Positions 43,313 through 51,965 of a stretch of DNA of 64,000 nt are shown here, one piece after another. Under the pieces are notes generated by a model that saw nothing but the letters and a program-made list of their open reading frames with translations, ran no database searches and had not been told where the DNA came from. The DNA is taken from positions 3,720,001 through 3,784,000 of the forward strand of contig CP050901.1 of the NCBI GenBank assembly GCA_050916095.1, read 5' to 3'. The position numbers were made by a program, and so were the translations under genes. Each line of letters begins with the position of its first letter. Position 1 is the first letter of the stretch. The stretch is from JANPCX01 sp050916095. GTDB lineage: Bacteria > Pseudomonadota > Gammaproteobacteria > Burkholderiales > Burkholderiaceae_C.

Positions 43313-43894
43313 ATGACCACCATCACCCGAGACAGCCTCCTGACCTTGGAGGCTTATTCAAAAATTCGCAAGTCCAGCAAACCCGACTTCATCAACCACC
43401 GCCGCCTGCGCAGCGTGCAACTGGGCGAGCACATGACGGTGCAGTTTGAAGACGAGACCACCATCCGCAGGCAGATTCAGGAAATGCTCTTCATCGAAAA
43501 AATCTTCGACGAAGACGGCATCCAAAGCGAGATCGACGCCTACGCTGCTCTCATTCCCACGGGCAGCCACTGGAAGGCCACGATGCTGATCGAATACCCC
43601 GATGTACACGAGCGCAAACGCGAACTGGCCCGCCTGATTGGCGTGGAAGACCGCATGTTTGTTGAAGTGGAAGGCCATGCCCGCATCTACGCCATCGCCG
43701 ACGAAGACCTGGACCGCGAGACCGATGAAAAAACGTCAGCCGTGCATTTCTTGCGGTTTGAGTTTCCCAAACCCACCCGAGAAGCCGTGCGCGCCGGCGC
43801 CGCCGTCAAACTCGGTTGCGACCACACCCACTACCCAGCGCACACGGTGATATCAGCGGAAACGCTGGCGAGTTTGGCGGGGGATTTGAAGTAG
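43313..43894 (+). CDS. DUF3501 family protein
   Basis: 193 residues from the ATG at 43313, after AGAGGACGACCCC, 13 bases beyond the Fe-S protein stop. RDSLLTLEAYSKIRKSSKPD, then QLGEHMTVQFEDETTIRRQI and QEMLFIEKIFDEDGIQSEID, are characteristic of DUF3501. No enzymatic role is established; it is nearly always encoded with the rubrerythrin / Fe-S pair and may be a subunit or chaperone of that complex. Translation is probably coupled to the gene upstream. Confidence 0.9.
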   Translation: MTTITRDSLLTLEAYSKIRKSSKPDFINHRRLRSVQLGEHMTVQFEDETTIRRQIQEMLFIEKIFDEDGIQSEIDAYAALIPTGSHWKATMLIEYPDVHERKRELARLIGVEDRMFVEVEGHARIYAIADEDLDRETDEKTSAVHFLRFEFPKPTREAVRAGAAVKLGCDHTHYPAHTVISAETLASLAGDLK

Positions 43895-43971
43895 AGCCCG
43901 TTCGCACCAGGGAGAGAAAACCAAAACGGTCACTTCAAAGAGCAGCTCCCAAGACGCAAACCAAAACCCGC

Positions 43972-44256
43972 ATGCAACACTCCATCACGCTGAACATCCC
44001 AATCGATTCGCCACCCGGTGATTGGGACGCTATTGCAAGGGTCTATCCAACTTTGCCTGGCTGGCTTGCGTCCACAGAATGGCCAAGTTGGTTCGGCCAA
44101 GAAGGAGACCCGAGATTTATCAGCGTGTCGGCAGAGCCGAGCGGACTGCTGTTTACATGCGAGGCAGACAACGACTTGTGGACGGGTTGGGTCAGTGTGC
44201 TTTGTGCCCGACTTTCGCTGGCACTTGGCCGAGAGGTTTGTGACGCTTCAATGTGA
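43972..44256 (+). CDS. Small uncharacterised acidic protein
   Basis: 94 residues, MQHSITLNIPIDSPPGDWDA to SLALGREVCDASM. It is tryptophan-rich (WLASTEWPSWFGQEGD; NDLWTGWVSVLCARLS) with a predicted alpha/beta fold and no signal peptide. I recall similar short orphan proteins in other Gram-negatives but know no function. The ribosome-binding site is poor and the frame extends upstream into the end of the DUF3501 gene. It ends 12 bases before the convergent fadH fragment. Confidence 0.6.
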   Translation: MQHSITLNIPIDSPPGDWDAIARVYPTLPGWLASTEWPSWFGQEGDPRFISVSAEPSGLLFTCEADNDLWTGWVSVLCARLSLALGREVCDASM

Positions 44257-44268
44257 TGCGACCTGGCG

Positions 44269-44751
44269 CTACAACTGCGCCCCCAACCGCGTCCCCTGGT
44301 CAATCGCCCGCTTCGCATCGAGCTCGCCCGCTTCGAGCGCACCGCCAATCACAAAGACTGACTGCCCAGCGGTCAACAGCGGCGCTTGCAGCTCGTTGAG
44401 GGGTTCTTGCCCGGCGCACAGCACCACGTTGTCGCAAGCGATCAAACGGGTGTTATTGCGGGCTTCGCCGTCGCTCACCCAAAGCCCCTCGGCGGTGATG
44501 CGCTCGTAGTTCACGCCACCGACCATCTGCACTTGTTTCATTTGCAGCGCAGCGCGGTGGATCCAGCCTGTGGTTTTGCCCAGGCCCGCACCGAGTTTTC
44601 CCGCCTTACGCTGCAAGAGCGTCACGTGGCGGATGGGGGCAGTGGGTGCTGCGCCTTGGACGCCACCGCGCACCGTGCCGGGGTCGGCCACACCCCACTC
44701 GGCCAACCAGGCTTGCAGGTCCACCGTCGGTGAATGGCCCGGGGCAGTCAC
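44269..44751 (-). pseudogene. fadH: FadH-like 2,4-dienoyl-CoA reductase, C-terminal fragment
   Basis: 161 codons to the stop: VTAPGHSPTVDLQAWLAEWG, HVTLLQRKAGKLGAGLGKTT, DNVVLCAGQEPLNELQAPLL, the last part of the NADPH/FAD half of FadH. The 5' part continues at 46388-47962 on the far side of a 1630-bp insertion sequence. Removing the element and one GAGGTA duplication restores EYL-VTAPGHS exactly in frame, giving about 685 residues (E. coli FadH has about 670). The fragment has no start of its own. Confidence 0.92.
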
Positions 44752-44757
44752 GAGGTA

Positions 44758-46387
44758 GTCGGCCCTGCAAAACCCCTGCAACCCGCATGAATGCTGGCGA
44801 TATGGGGTAAATGCTGACGACGGGATCTCTCAGGAATCGTTATCGGAGAGTAATTTTTCTGGGGGATTTGCATGACAGCCACCGCAGACTTCTTTCGCGC
44901 ACGCCTGGACGGGATGGTCGATCACAAACATCCACTGGTGGTTTTGAGCAAACGGCTGCCCTGGGCCGCGATTGAACAAGCCCTGGCACCGCACTTCGCT
45001 CGCCAGGCTCGCCCAGGCTCCAAGCGGGTGACGGCGGACTTGTTGGGAGCGCATGAAGTCGAATTTGGCAACGGCATCAGCCCCGCAGGCCGCCCGCGCC
45101 TGTCAATTCGGCTGATGGCCAGCTTGCAGTACCTGAAGAACTCCTTCAACCTCAGTGACGAAGAACTCGTTCAGCGCTGGAGCGAGAACGTGGTGTGGCA
45201 GTTCTTCAGCGGCATGGAGTATTACGAACCACGCTTGCCCTGCGATCCAACCCAGATCGGCCGCTTTCGCCGCGCCGTGGGCGAAGAAGGTCTGGAGCAG
45301 TTGCTCAAGGCCACCATCGAGACAGCGGTGCAGATCAAGGCCATCAAGCCCAGCGAGCTGGAACGCGTGATCGTGGACACCACCGTGCAGGAGAAGGCCA
45401 TCGCCCACCCGGTGGACAGTCGGCTGCTGGAGATTGCGCGGCACAAAGTGGTGAATGCTGCCAAACGAGTGGGCATCAGTTTGAAGCAGACATTTGCGTT
45501 TGAAGCCAAAACGCTCAGACGCCAGGCCGGGGGTTACGCCCACGCCAAGCAGTTCAAGCGTTTGAAGAAAGCCGTCAAACGCCAGCGCACAATCCTCGGG
45601 GTGGTGATGCGTGAAGTGCAGCGCAAGCTTGATGTGTTGGTGGCACCCGGGCCGACAGCGCTGAGTGCGCTCAAGACCTGGTTGGAGCGGGCCGAACGCA
45701 TCCGCACGCAACAGCGAGGCGACAAGGGCAAGCTGTACGCGCTGCATGCGCCTGAGGTGGAGTGCATCGGCAAGGGCAAGGCCAGGAAGCCCTATGAGTT
45801 TGGTGTGAAGGTCAGCCTGGCTGTCACGCACCTGCGTGGTTTGATGGTGGGGGCCAGAAGTTTCCCCGGCAACCCGTTTGATGGGCACACATTGGCTGCG
45901 CAACTGGAGCAAACCAACAACCTGATGCAAGACCTGGGGCGTGTGCCCAAGCAAGTGGTCGTGGACTTGGGGTTCCGGGGCGTGGACGCGGACAACCCGA
46001 ACGTGGAGATCATCCACCGTGGCAAGTACAAGTCACTGACCAAGGTGCAACGCAAGTGGCTCAAACGGCGTCAGGCCATCGAGCCGCTGATCGGCCACAC
46101 CAAGGTGGACCACGGCATGCAGCGCTGTTGGCTCAAAGGCGAGTTGGGTGATGCGCTGCACGCACTGAGTTGTGCGGCGGGGTACAACATCCGCTGGCTG
46201 CTGCGGGCTATCGCGGCCAAGTCTGCAAAAGACGCGAAGGCGTTTTTGTTGACCCTGCTCGGGCTGAGCTTATGGGGTCAACTCAGGGCAGCCAGGGCAC
46301 GGCTCGGCGCAAAAAACTTGCTCGGTTGGAAATTCACGCCATCGTCAGTAATGGCTTGCGGGGTGAAATGAATTTTGCAGGGCCGAC
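44758..46387 (+). mobile_element. 1630-bp DDE insertion sequence, copy A, inserted in fadH
   Basis: Ends are 15-bp perfect inverted repeats, GTCGGCCCTGCAAAA at 44758 and its complement ending at 46387. Flanked by a 6-bp target duplication GAGGTA (44752-44757 and 46388-46393). It contains one transposase gene. A second copy of the same length, with an identical 499-residue transposase, lies at 58000-59629 in the opposite orientation. Zero divergence at the protein level indicates recent transposition. Confidence 0.95.
44872..46371 (+). CDS. IS5/IS1182-type DDE transposase (copy A)
   Basis: 499 residues. The N-terminal DUF772-like region is RLSIRLMASLQYLKNSFNLS, DEELVQRWSENVVWQFF. The DDE core has a first aspartate in ERVIVDTTVQEKAIAHP, a second in VVVDLGFRGVDADNP and the glutamate in RRQAIEPLIGHTKVDHG, the Y-x-R/E-type block of IS5-like enzymes. 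The C-terminal YNIRWLLRAIAAKS is also typical. Start preceded by GGGGGATTTGC, a moderate site. Assignment within IS5, IS1182 or IS1478-like groups is not certain. Confidence 0.92.
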   Translation: MTATADFFRARLDGMVDHKHPLVVLSKRLPWAAIEQALAPHFARQARPGSKRVTADLLGAHEVEFGNGISPAGRPRLSIRLMASLQYLKNSFNLSDEELVQRWSENVVWQFFSGMEYYEPRLPCDPTQIGRFRRAVGEEGLEQLLKATIETAVQIKAIKPSELERVIVDTTVQEKAIAHPVDSRLLEIARHKVVNAAKRVGISLKQTFAFEAKTLRRQAGGYAHAKQFKRLKKAVKRQRTILGVVMREVQRKLDVLVAPGPTALSALKTWLERAERIRTQQRGDKGKLYALHAPEVECIGKGKARKPYEFGVKVSLAVTHLRGLMVGARSFPGNPFDGHTLAAQLEQTNNLMQDLGRVPKQVVVDLGFRGVDADNPNVEIIHRGKYKSLTKVQRKWLKRRQAIEPLIGHTKVDHGMQRCWLKGELGDALHALSCAAGYNIRWLLRAIAAKSAKDAKAFLLTLLGLSLWGQLRAARARLGAKNLLGWKFTPSSVMACGVK

Positions 46388-47962
46388 GAGGTACTCCGCC
46401 ACATCAAAACCAATGCCCCCGGCACCGACGATGGCCACCCGTGGGCCGACCTCGCGGTGGTGCATCAGCACATCGATGTAAGTCAGCACATGGGGCAGAT
46501 CGCTGCCGGGAATAGGGGGTTGGCGCGGGCGCACGCCAGTGGCGATCACGATGTGGTCGAACTGTTGGGCAAGCAAGCCGGGCGCATCCACACGGGTGTT
46601 CAAGTGCAGTACCACCCCGGTTTGCGGCAAGCGCCGACCAAAATAACGCAGCGTTTCATAGAATTCTTCTTTGCCCGGAATTTGTTTGGCCATGTTGAAC
46701 TGGCCACCAATTTGCGCTGCGCCATCGAACAAAAAAACCTCATGCCCCCTTTGGGCCAGCGTGGTGCTCGCAGCCAATCCAGCAGGCCCAGCACCCACCA
46801 CAGCCACTTTGAGGCGGCGTGGGGCAGCCACGATGCGCAAGCTGGTTTCATGGCCCGCACGCGGGTTGACCAAACAACTGGCGAGTTTGTTCTTGAAGGC
46901 GTGGTCCAAACACGCTTGGTTGCAGGCGATGCAGGTGTTGATGTCGTCACGCCGCCTCTGAGCCGCTTTGTTCACAAACTGCGGGTCGGCGAGCAAGGGG
47001 CGGGCCAGGCTGACCATGTCGGCGCAGCCATCCGCCAGCACCTGCTCGGCCACCTCGGGCATGTTGATGCGGTTGCTGGTGATGAGGGGAATGTTCAGGC
47101 CCGCCTCACGCAACTCGCGCCGCATTTTTTGCGTGACCCAGGCAAAAGCCGCGCGCGGCACCGAGGTGGCAATGGTGGGCACACGGGCTTCGTGCCAGCC
47201 GATGCCGGTGTTAAGCAAAGTGGCGCCGGCCGCCGTCACCGCCTTGGCCAGTTGCACCACCTCGGGCCAACTGCTGCCTTGGGGAATGAGGTCGATCATG
47301 GACAAGCGGTAGATGAGGATGAAGTCCTTCCCCACCGCCTCGCGGATGCGGCGCACGATTTCTACCGGCAGCCGCATGCGGTTTTCATACGAGCCGCCCC
47401 AGGCATCGGTGCGCTGGTTGGTGTGCGTGACCAGAAACTGGTTGATGAGGTAACCCTCGCTGCCCATGACCTCCACGCCGTCGTAGCCCGCTTCTCGGGC
47501 CAACACGGCGCAGCGCACAAAGGCGCGAATTTGCCGCTCCACACCGCCGCTTGAAAGCGCCCAGGGGGTGAACGGCGAGATGGGCGACTTGATGCGCGAA
47601 GGTGCCACACAAAACGGGTGGTAGCCGTACCGCCCGGTGTGCAGGATTTGCAGCGTTATCTTACCGCCCTCGGCATGCACGGCGCGCGTCACTTGTTGAT
47701 GTTGTTTCGCCGCGCGGTGGCTGGCCAATGTGCCCGCCAATGGTTTGGCCCAGCCCGCGATGTTGGGCGCAAAACCGCCGGTCACCATCAGGCCCACGCC
47801 GCCGCGTGCGCGTTCAGCGAAGTACTCGGCCAACGCAGGCAGATGAGCGATTTTGTCTTCCAGACCGGTGTGCATGCTGCCCATCAGCACGCGGTTCTTC
47901 AAGGTGGTGAAACCCAGGTCCAGCGGTTGAAGTAGGTGGGGGTAGGGGGCAGGTGTGTTCAT
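46388..47962 (-). pseudogene. fadH: FadH-like 2,4-dienoyl-CoA reductase, N-terminal fragment
   Basis: 525 codons from the ATG at 47962. The FMN-binding TIM barrel (LLQPLDLGFTTLKNRVLMGS; GSEGYLINQFLVTHTNQRTD; WGGSYENRMRLPVEIVRRIR), the Fe-S cysteines (INTCIACNQACLDHAFKN, then ASCLVNPRAG) and the FAD fingerprint (VAVVGAGPAGLAAS) are all intact. Codons after EYL run into the insertion sequence, adding VGPAKFISPRKPLLTMA and a stop. The enzyme reduces dienoyl-CoA intermediates in beta-oxidation of unsaturated fatty acids. The truncated product lacks the end of the NADPH domain and is likely inactive or partial. Confidence 0.92.
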
Positions 47963-48272
47963 GAAAACATGCTAAAGCGGCACGTGCCTGACCGGTAGAG
48001 GCAAGTCCCGTGGTTGCTGCTACTGAGATTGACATTGATTGCGACACCACACACCGTTCGGGCTGACCCTTCGACGGAGCTCAGGACAGGACCTGTCGAA
48101 GCCAGCGCGTACCTCGGTTTGGGCCCTTCGACAGGCTCAGGGCGAACGGGCTGGAGGTTGTCGTGGCTAAGGTAAAGGTCGATAGGCAAGGCCGTGGTTG
48201 GCAGCACTGCGTGGCGTTAGCATCTGCGTCGGCAAACATGGTGGCTCCGGCTGCCCACTTCAGGAGATGGTG
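47963..48272. other. Intergenic region with repeat
   Basis: 310 bases between divergent fadH and the HDOD gene. The middle third is the dispersed repeat at 48053-48150; the remainder must hold the two promoters, but I see no clear hexamers. Confidence 0.45.
48053..48150. repeat. Dispersed palindromic repeat, copy 7 (empty-site reference for the MITE)
   Basis: 98 bases from ACCGTTCGGGCTGACCC to AGGGCGAACGGG, followed by CTGGAGGTTGTCG. The corresponding tail of copy 1 reads CT, then the MITE, then AGAGGTTGTCG, so this copy shows what the site looked like before the MITE inserted. Confidence 0.87.
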
Positions 48273-49604
48273 ATGGGCGGTTGGTTGTCGAAGTTATTGG
48301 GATCAAAAACCGCAGCCACAGGCGAGTCTCGCCCAGCGCCCTCGCCCGCTGCCCCACCCGTCGCGCCGGCCACGCCAACGGAACCCGCTCCTGTGCATCG
48401 ATACGGCGTGCGCAGACCCTTGGTGGGCCGAGGTGGCGAAATGGCAGGGTTTGAGTTTCGTTTGGCCCGCAACCTGGAGCAGCGCTTGCAAACCCGGCCC
48501 GATGTGGCCGTGCAAGCCGCCTATGTGGTGACGCTGCTGTCTGCCATGCAGTCCACCGTTCAGGCCCGCCGTGTGGCCATGGCCACGGTGTCGGCCGAGG
48601 TGCTGATGCGGCCCCAGGTTTTTGAGCAGGTGCCCGCAGGTTTGCACCTCTTGGTGCACCCCTGGGACTGCAGCGACCACGAGGCCCCCGCCCGCATCGC
48701 CGCACTGCGTACCCGGGGCGTGTTGATCGGGCGCGTGGCCTCCGACACCCCCCAGGCCTGGCCCGTGGACTTTGTTCAGCTCACTTTGCATAGCGACAAC
48801 GTGGTGGGCTTTTGGGCCCAGTTGACCGATTGGCGCAGCAGCCAACCCGCCCTGGCCGTGGTGGCCATGGATCTGGACCACATGGACGACATTGAGCGGG
48901 CACTGCAGCTCGGTGTTGCCCTGGCCGCAGGTCGCATCGACCGCAGTTTGATACCGCCTGAGCGCGAGCAACGCCCGCTGCAAACCGGCACGCTGCGCCT
49001 GTGCCAATTGCTCAACGAGGTGATGCAAGACCGCGACACCGCGTCTGTGGCCGAAGACATACGCGGCGACGTGGCGCTGTCTTACAAGCTGCTGCGGTTT
49101 GTGAACAGCCCGGCGGTGGGCCTGTCGCGTGCCGTGGAGTCGGTGGACCAGGCGGTGATGGTGCTCGGGCGAAATGAGTTGTACCGCTGGTTGTCGGTGT
49201 TGTTGCTCTCATCGAGTGAGGGCCGCGGCAGCTCCAAAGCCTTGCAGGAAATTGCGCTGGCACGGGCGCGGTTGCTGGAAGGGTTGGCGCATCGGCGCGA
49301 CGATGCGGTCAACCACCCACCGGCGGCTCTCTTTACCGTAGGCTTGCTGTCGCTGGTGAATGTGCTGCTGCAACAGCCTCTTGAAGAAGTGCTCCAACCC
49401 TTGCGTCTGAGTGAACCCGCGCGGCAGGCGCTGCTGGCGCAAAGCGGCCCGTGGGCACCTTATTTGCAACTGGCCGCCAACCTGGAGCGCCACGACATGG
49501 CGTCAGCCACAGTCAGCGCACTGGAGTTTGGCGGGGTGGCCGAGGTGCTGGAGATATCAGATGCAGCTTGGGCGTGGGCGGCGGGGGTGAGGGGGAATAC
49601 CTAA
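48273..49604 (+). CDS. EAL-like/HDOD signalling protein
   Basis: 443 residues. The ATG at 48273 is six bases after AGGAG. Residues 1-60 are low complexity (APSPAAPPVAPATPTEPAP). Residues 60-245 resemble a decayed EAL domain (GGEMAGFEFRLARNL; VDFVQLTLHSD) without the catalytic E-A-L or metal ligands. Residues 255-435 are an HDOD domain (LCQLLNEVMQDRDTASVAED; SYKLLRFVNSPAVGLSRAVE), lacking HD metal ligands as is normal for HDOD. The YuxH/CdgJ type of architecture is linked to cyclic di-GMP networks and motility. No signal peptide; cytoplasmic. Confidence 0.87.
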   Translation: MGGWLSKLLGSKTAATGESRPAPSPAAPPVAPATPTEPAPVHRYGVRRPLVGRGGEMAGFEFRLARNLEQRLQTRPDVAVQAAYVVTLLSAMQSTVQARRVAMATVSAEVLMRPQVFEQVPAGLHLLVHPWDCSDHEAPARIAALRTRGVLIGRVASDTPQAWPVDFVQLTLHSDNVVGFWAQLTDWRSSQPALAVVAMDLDHMDDIERALQLGVALAAGRIDRSLIPPEREQRPLQTGTLRLCQLLNEVMQDRDTASVAEDIRGDVALSYKLLRFVNSPAVGLSRAVESVDQAVMVLGRNELYRWLSVLLLSSSEGRGSSKALQEIALARARLLEGLAHRRDDAVNHPPAALFTVGLLSLVNVLLQQPLEEVLQPLRLSEPARQALLAQSGPWAPYLQLAANLERHDMASATVSALEFGGVAEVLEISDAAWAWAAGVRGNT

Positions 49605-49641
49605 AAGCGATCCCGTAGCGCAGGTGATGGTTCAGGACAAC

Positions 49642-50289
49642 TCAAGAACACCCGCCCCACCCCGCCCCCCAAGGCTCGCCCTTGAGGTTGCGCAAGGTGC
49701 TCAGCGCGGCAGCATCGTTGGTTTCGGTGCGCAGGTAAATTTGACTCACGGCGGGGGCCAGTTGCGCCACACGGGCGGTTTTGATGCCTCGGGTGGACAG
49801 TTCGGCGAGCGCCGTGTTCGCCGCAGGCTGAGACCCATACTGCCCCAGGGACAACGCCAGCTTGAAGTTGGCCGGGGCGGTCAACTCCTCAAACGTGACA
49901 CGGGTGCGTTTGAGTTCTTCAATTTTTTTGTCGAGGGTCTCCCGGTTCGGGTAGGGGCCCATCACCAAGGCCCATACGGGGGGCAGCTCCACACTGCGGC
50001 GCGACCAGGTCAGGCTCGCCTGCGCGCTGGCGGCAGCCTGTTCCACCCCTGTAATTTGGGCGGGGCTGAATGGCCCGGCCTCCAAACACTGCACGGGCGC
50101 TTGCTGAGCCGCCGCAGCGGAGGCCGCCGAGACCACGACCAGATCGCCGGGACGGACCTGCAAGGCCTCACGCTCGGGCTCCCGATCTCCAATGGACCGC
50201 ACACCCAACACCTGGTCCAACGCACCTTGGGTCCATGCAAAAAACAGCACATTGGCCAACAGCAGCAACAGCGCAAGGACTCGAAGCAT
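49642..50289 (-). CDS. SPOR-domain membrane protein
   Basis: 215 residues from the ATG at 50289, 19 bases after birA. An N-terminal anchor (MLRVLALLLLLANVLFFAW) is followed by a linker and a C-terminal SPOR-type fold: WALVMGPYPNRETLDKKIEE; FKLALSLGQYGSQPAANTAL; LSTRGIKTARV. SPOR domains bind denuded glycan at the septum. It is probably co-transcribed with birA. A weak ribosome-binding site makes the start less certain; the frame extends 22 codons upstream into birA. Confidence 0.82.
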   Translation of the reverse strand: MLRVLALLLLLANVLFFAWTQGALDQVLGVRSIGDREPEREALQVRPGDLVVVSAASAAAAQQAPVQCLEAGPFSPAQITGVEQAAASAQASLTWSRRSVELPPVWALVMGPYPNRETLDKKIEELKRTRVTFEELTAPANFKLALSLGQYGSQPAANTALAELSTRGIKTARVAQLAPAVSQIYLRTETNDAAALSTLRNLKGEPWGAGWGGCS

Positions 50290-50308
50290 GGTGGGTGCTG
50301 TCTGGACG

Positions 50309-51298
50309 TTAATTGGGAAACGCACCAAGCAAGCTGTCGGGGCCGGGGGGTTCAAGCCGCACGCTCACTTCGCCACTGTTGATGTGGTGCTCGACACCAT
50401 CGTCGGTGGTGACCCGCAGAACACCGCCAGCACCCACCCCCTGGGCGAGGCCCGTTTTGGCAGCAGCGAGCGTGGTGTGAACCTGCCTGCCGCGCAAGAT
50501 GTCGCGCGTGGCATAACGCGCTTCAAACGCGGCAAATCCTTCGCGCTCAAACAATTGCAGCGCTTGCACCAAGGGCAAAGCGATGCGAGCCAAGGCGGCT
50601 TGCGGCGTCGCCTCGGGCGTGATCTCTTGCCAGCACGCTACGCCGGTTTTGACATCAGTGGGGTACAGCGGCAGCACGTTCAAACCGATGCCCACCACCA
50701 CCAGGCGTTTACCGGGCGCGTTCACGGTTTCAATCAAGATGCCGGCCAATTTACGCCCAGTGCTGGGGGCGGCCATGCCGCCATCCATCAACCACAAGTC
50801 GTTCGGCCACTTCAAACCAATGTGGGGGGGGTGTCCAGGCACGACGGGATCCAGTGCCTCCGCCAAAGCCACCGCCACCGCCAAGGACAGCCCCGACCAA
50901 TCACTGGGGGCCATGGGCAAGGCCAAGGAGAAGGTCAAAGAGGCCCCTGCCACGGCTTGCCAGGGGCGGCCTTGGCGGCCACGTCCACTGGTTTGGTGTT
51001 CAGTCACCAACAAGCAGGGTTGCAAGTCGACAGAACGTCGCCCAAAGGCGGTGCTTTCCACACTGCGCCTGACCTGGCCCCACTCTGATTCCGCCTTGTT
51101 GGCCTCCAAGGGATGGCCGCCCGCACCACGTGCGCGCTCCAACAAGGCACTGTTGGTGGAGGGCAAACGCGCCACCACCTCCACACTCAGGCCAGGCAAA
51201 TGCGGCAGCAACTGAGCCCACAGGGCTTCGGCTTGCCAGCCCGCATGGGCAGCAGCGCGGGCGGGGGTCACGGGAGCATTCGTCATCAAATCAAGCAT
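50309..51298 (-). CDS. birA: Biotin-[acetyl-CoA-carboxylase] ligase
   Basis: 329 residues. The biotin-protein ligase core has ARLPSTNSALLERA, the adenylate loop SGRGRQGRPWQA, the LKWPNDLWL motif, KLAGILIE and VVGIGLNV. The C-terminal SH3-like domain follows. There is no N-terminal helix-turn-helix, so it is a monofunctional ligase, not a repressor of biotin genes. It attaches biotin to the carrier subunit of acetyl-CoA carboxylase. A stretch near residues 60-90 (GAGGHPLEANKAESEWGQVR) looks like a family-specific insertion. Confidence 0.94.
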   Translation of the reverse strand: MLDLMTNAPVTPARAAAHAGWQAEALWAQLLPHLPGLSVEVVARLPSTNSALLERARGAGGHPLEANKAESEWGQVRRSVESTAFGRRSVDLQPCLLVTEHQTSGRGRQGRPWQAVAGASLTFSLALPMAPSDWSGLSLAVAVALAEALDPVVPGHPPHIGLKWPNDLWLMDGGMAAPSTGRKLAGILIETVNAPGKRLVVVGIGLNVLPLYPTDVKTGVACWQEITPEATPQAALARIALPLVQALQLFEREGFAAFEARYATRDILRGRQVHTTLAAAKTGLAQGVGAGGVLRVTTDDGVEHHINSGEVSVRLEPPGPDSLLGAFPN

Positions 51299-51310
51299 GC
51301 AAGGTCGTCT

Positions 51311-51811
51311 TCAGCGCTTCGGAGCCAGCATGGTGTGGCGGCAGCTGCGGGTGCCGCAGCGGCATTCGAACTGCTTTTTGAGTTTGGGGGTGTAGCGTTC
51401 GTCGATGATGAGGCCGTAGTCATAAAACAGCTCTTCACCGGCTTTGATGGCACGTTTGGTGTGGATGAAGACCTGTTCGCCGTCTTGTTCAGCCTCGCAA
51501 TTGGGTGTGCAGGCGTGGTTGATCCAGCGGGCCGCGTTGCCATGGACCTTGCCGTCGATCACCCTACCATCGTCAATGTGAAAGTAAAAGGTATGGTTGG
51601 GGTCGGTGGGGTCGTGCGGATGGCGGCGTAATGCCTCGGGCCAACTGATGATCTCGCCCTTGTATTCGATCACCAACTCACCTTTGGCCAATGCACGGGC
51701 GGCAAACACACCCTTGCCGTGGATGCCACTTTTTTTGACTTGAATGCGGCGACCGGAAGCGGGGGCGGCGACGGTGGTGGACTTGGCAGAATCAGGGCGG
51801 GCTTGCTTCAT
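51311..51811 (-). CDS. SET-domain protein-lysine methyltransferase
   Basis: 166 residues from the ATG at 51811; another at 51829 is possible, and the frame is open to 51889. SET motifs: GKGVFAARALAKGELVIEYK, NAARWINHACTPNCEAEQD (NHxCxPN S-adenosylmethionine pocket) and GEELFYDYGL. A post-SET cysteine cluster FECRCGTRSCRHTML completes a zinc site. Bacterial SET proteins of this compact form are common in betaproteobacteria; their protein substrate is unknown. It is divergent from topB and lies 12 bp from birA, so it may be first in a SET-birA-SPOR operon. Confidence 0.87.
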   Translation of the reverse strand: MKQARPDSAKSTTVAAPASGRRIQVKKSGIHGKGVFAARALAKGELVIEYKGEIISWPEALRRHPHDPTDPNHTFYFHIDDGRVIDGKVHGNAARWINHACTPNCEAEQDGEQVFIHTKRAIKAGEELFYDYGLIIDERYTPKLKKQFECRCGTRSCRHTMLAPKR

Positions 51812-51840
51812 CAAAATCTTTAGGTACATTGAATTGGTGG

Positions 51841-51863
51841 GCGCGCGCGTGCGTGTGCGCGCG
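51841..51863. promoter_or_regulatory. Alternating purine-pyrimidine (CG/TG) tract, possible Z-DNA
   Basis: Twenty-three strictly alternating bases (GCGCGCGCGTGCGTGTGCGC and GCG) lie in the short spacer between the divergent SET-protein and topoisomerase III genes. Such runs favour left-handed DNA under negative supercoiling; being beside a topoisomerase gene it could act as a supercoiling-sensitive element. That role is inference. Confidence 0.45.
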
Positions 51864-51965
51864 AAGCCCGGATTGTATGGACGAGTCACGATGGCCTAGG
51901 CAAGGGGTGCAAATTTTTTGCACCGGACACGTCCTGTGCTGTGAATGTGGAAGTTTGAGGAAACC

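Noticed and set aside
45103..46017. 304-codon antisense frame over the IS transposase (and its twin at 58370-59284)
   Set aside because: It is present only because both IS copies are identical; it has no recognisable domain and no initiation signals. The sense strand has a complete DDE transposase.
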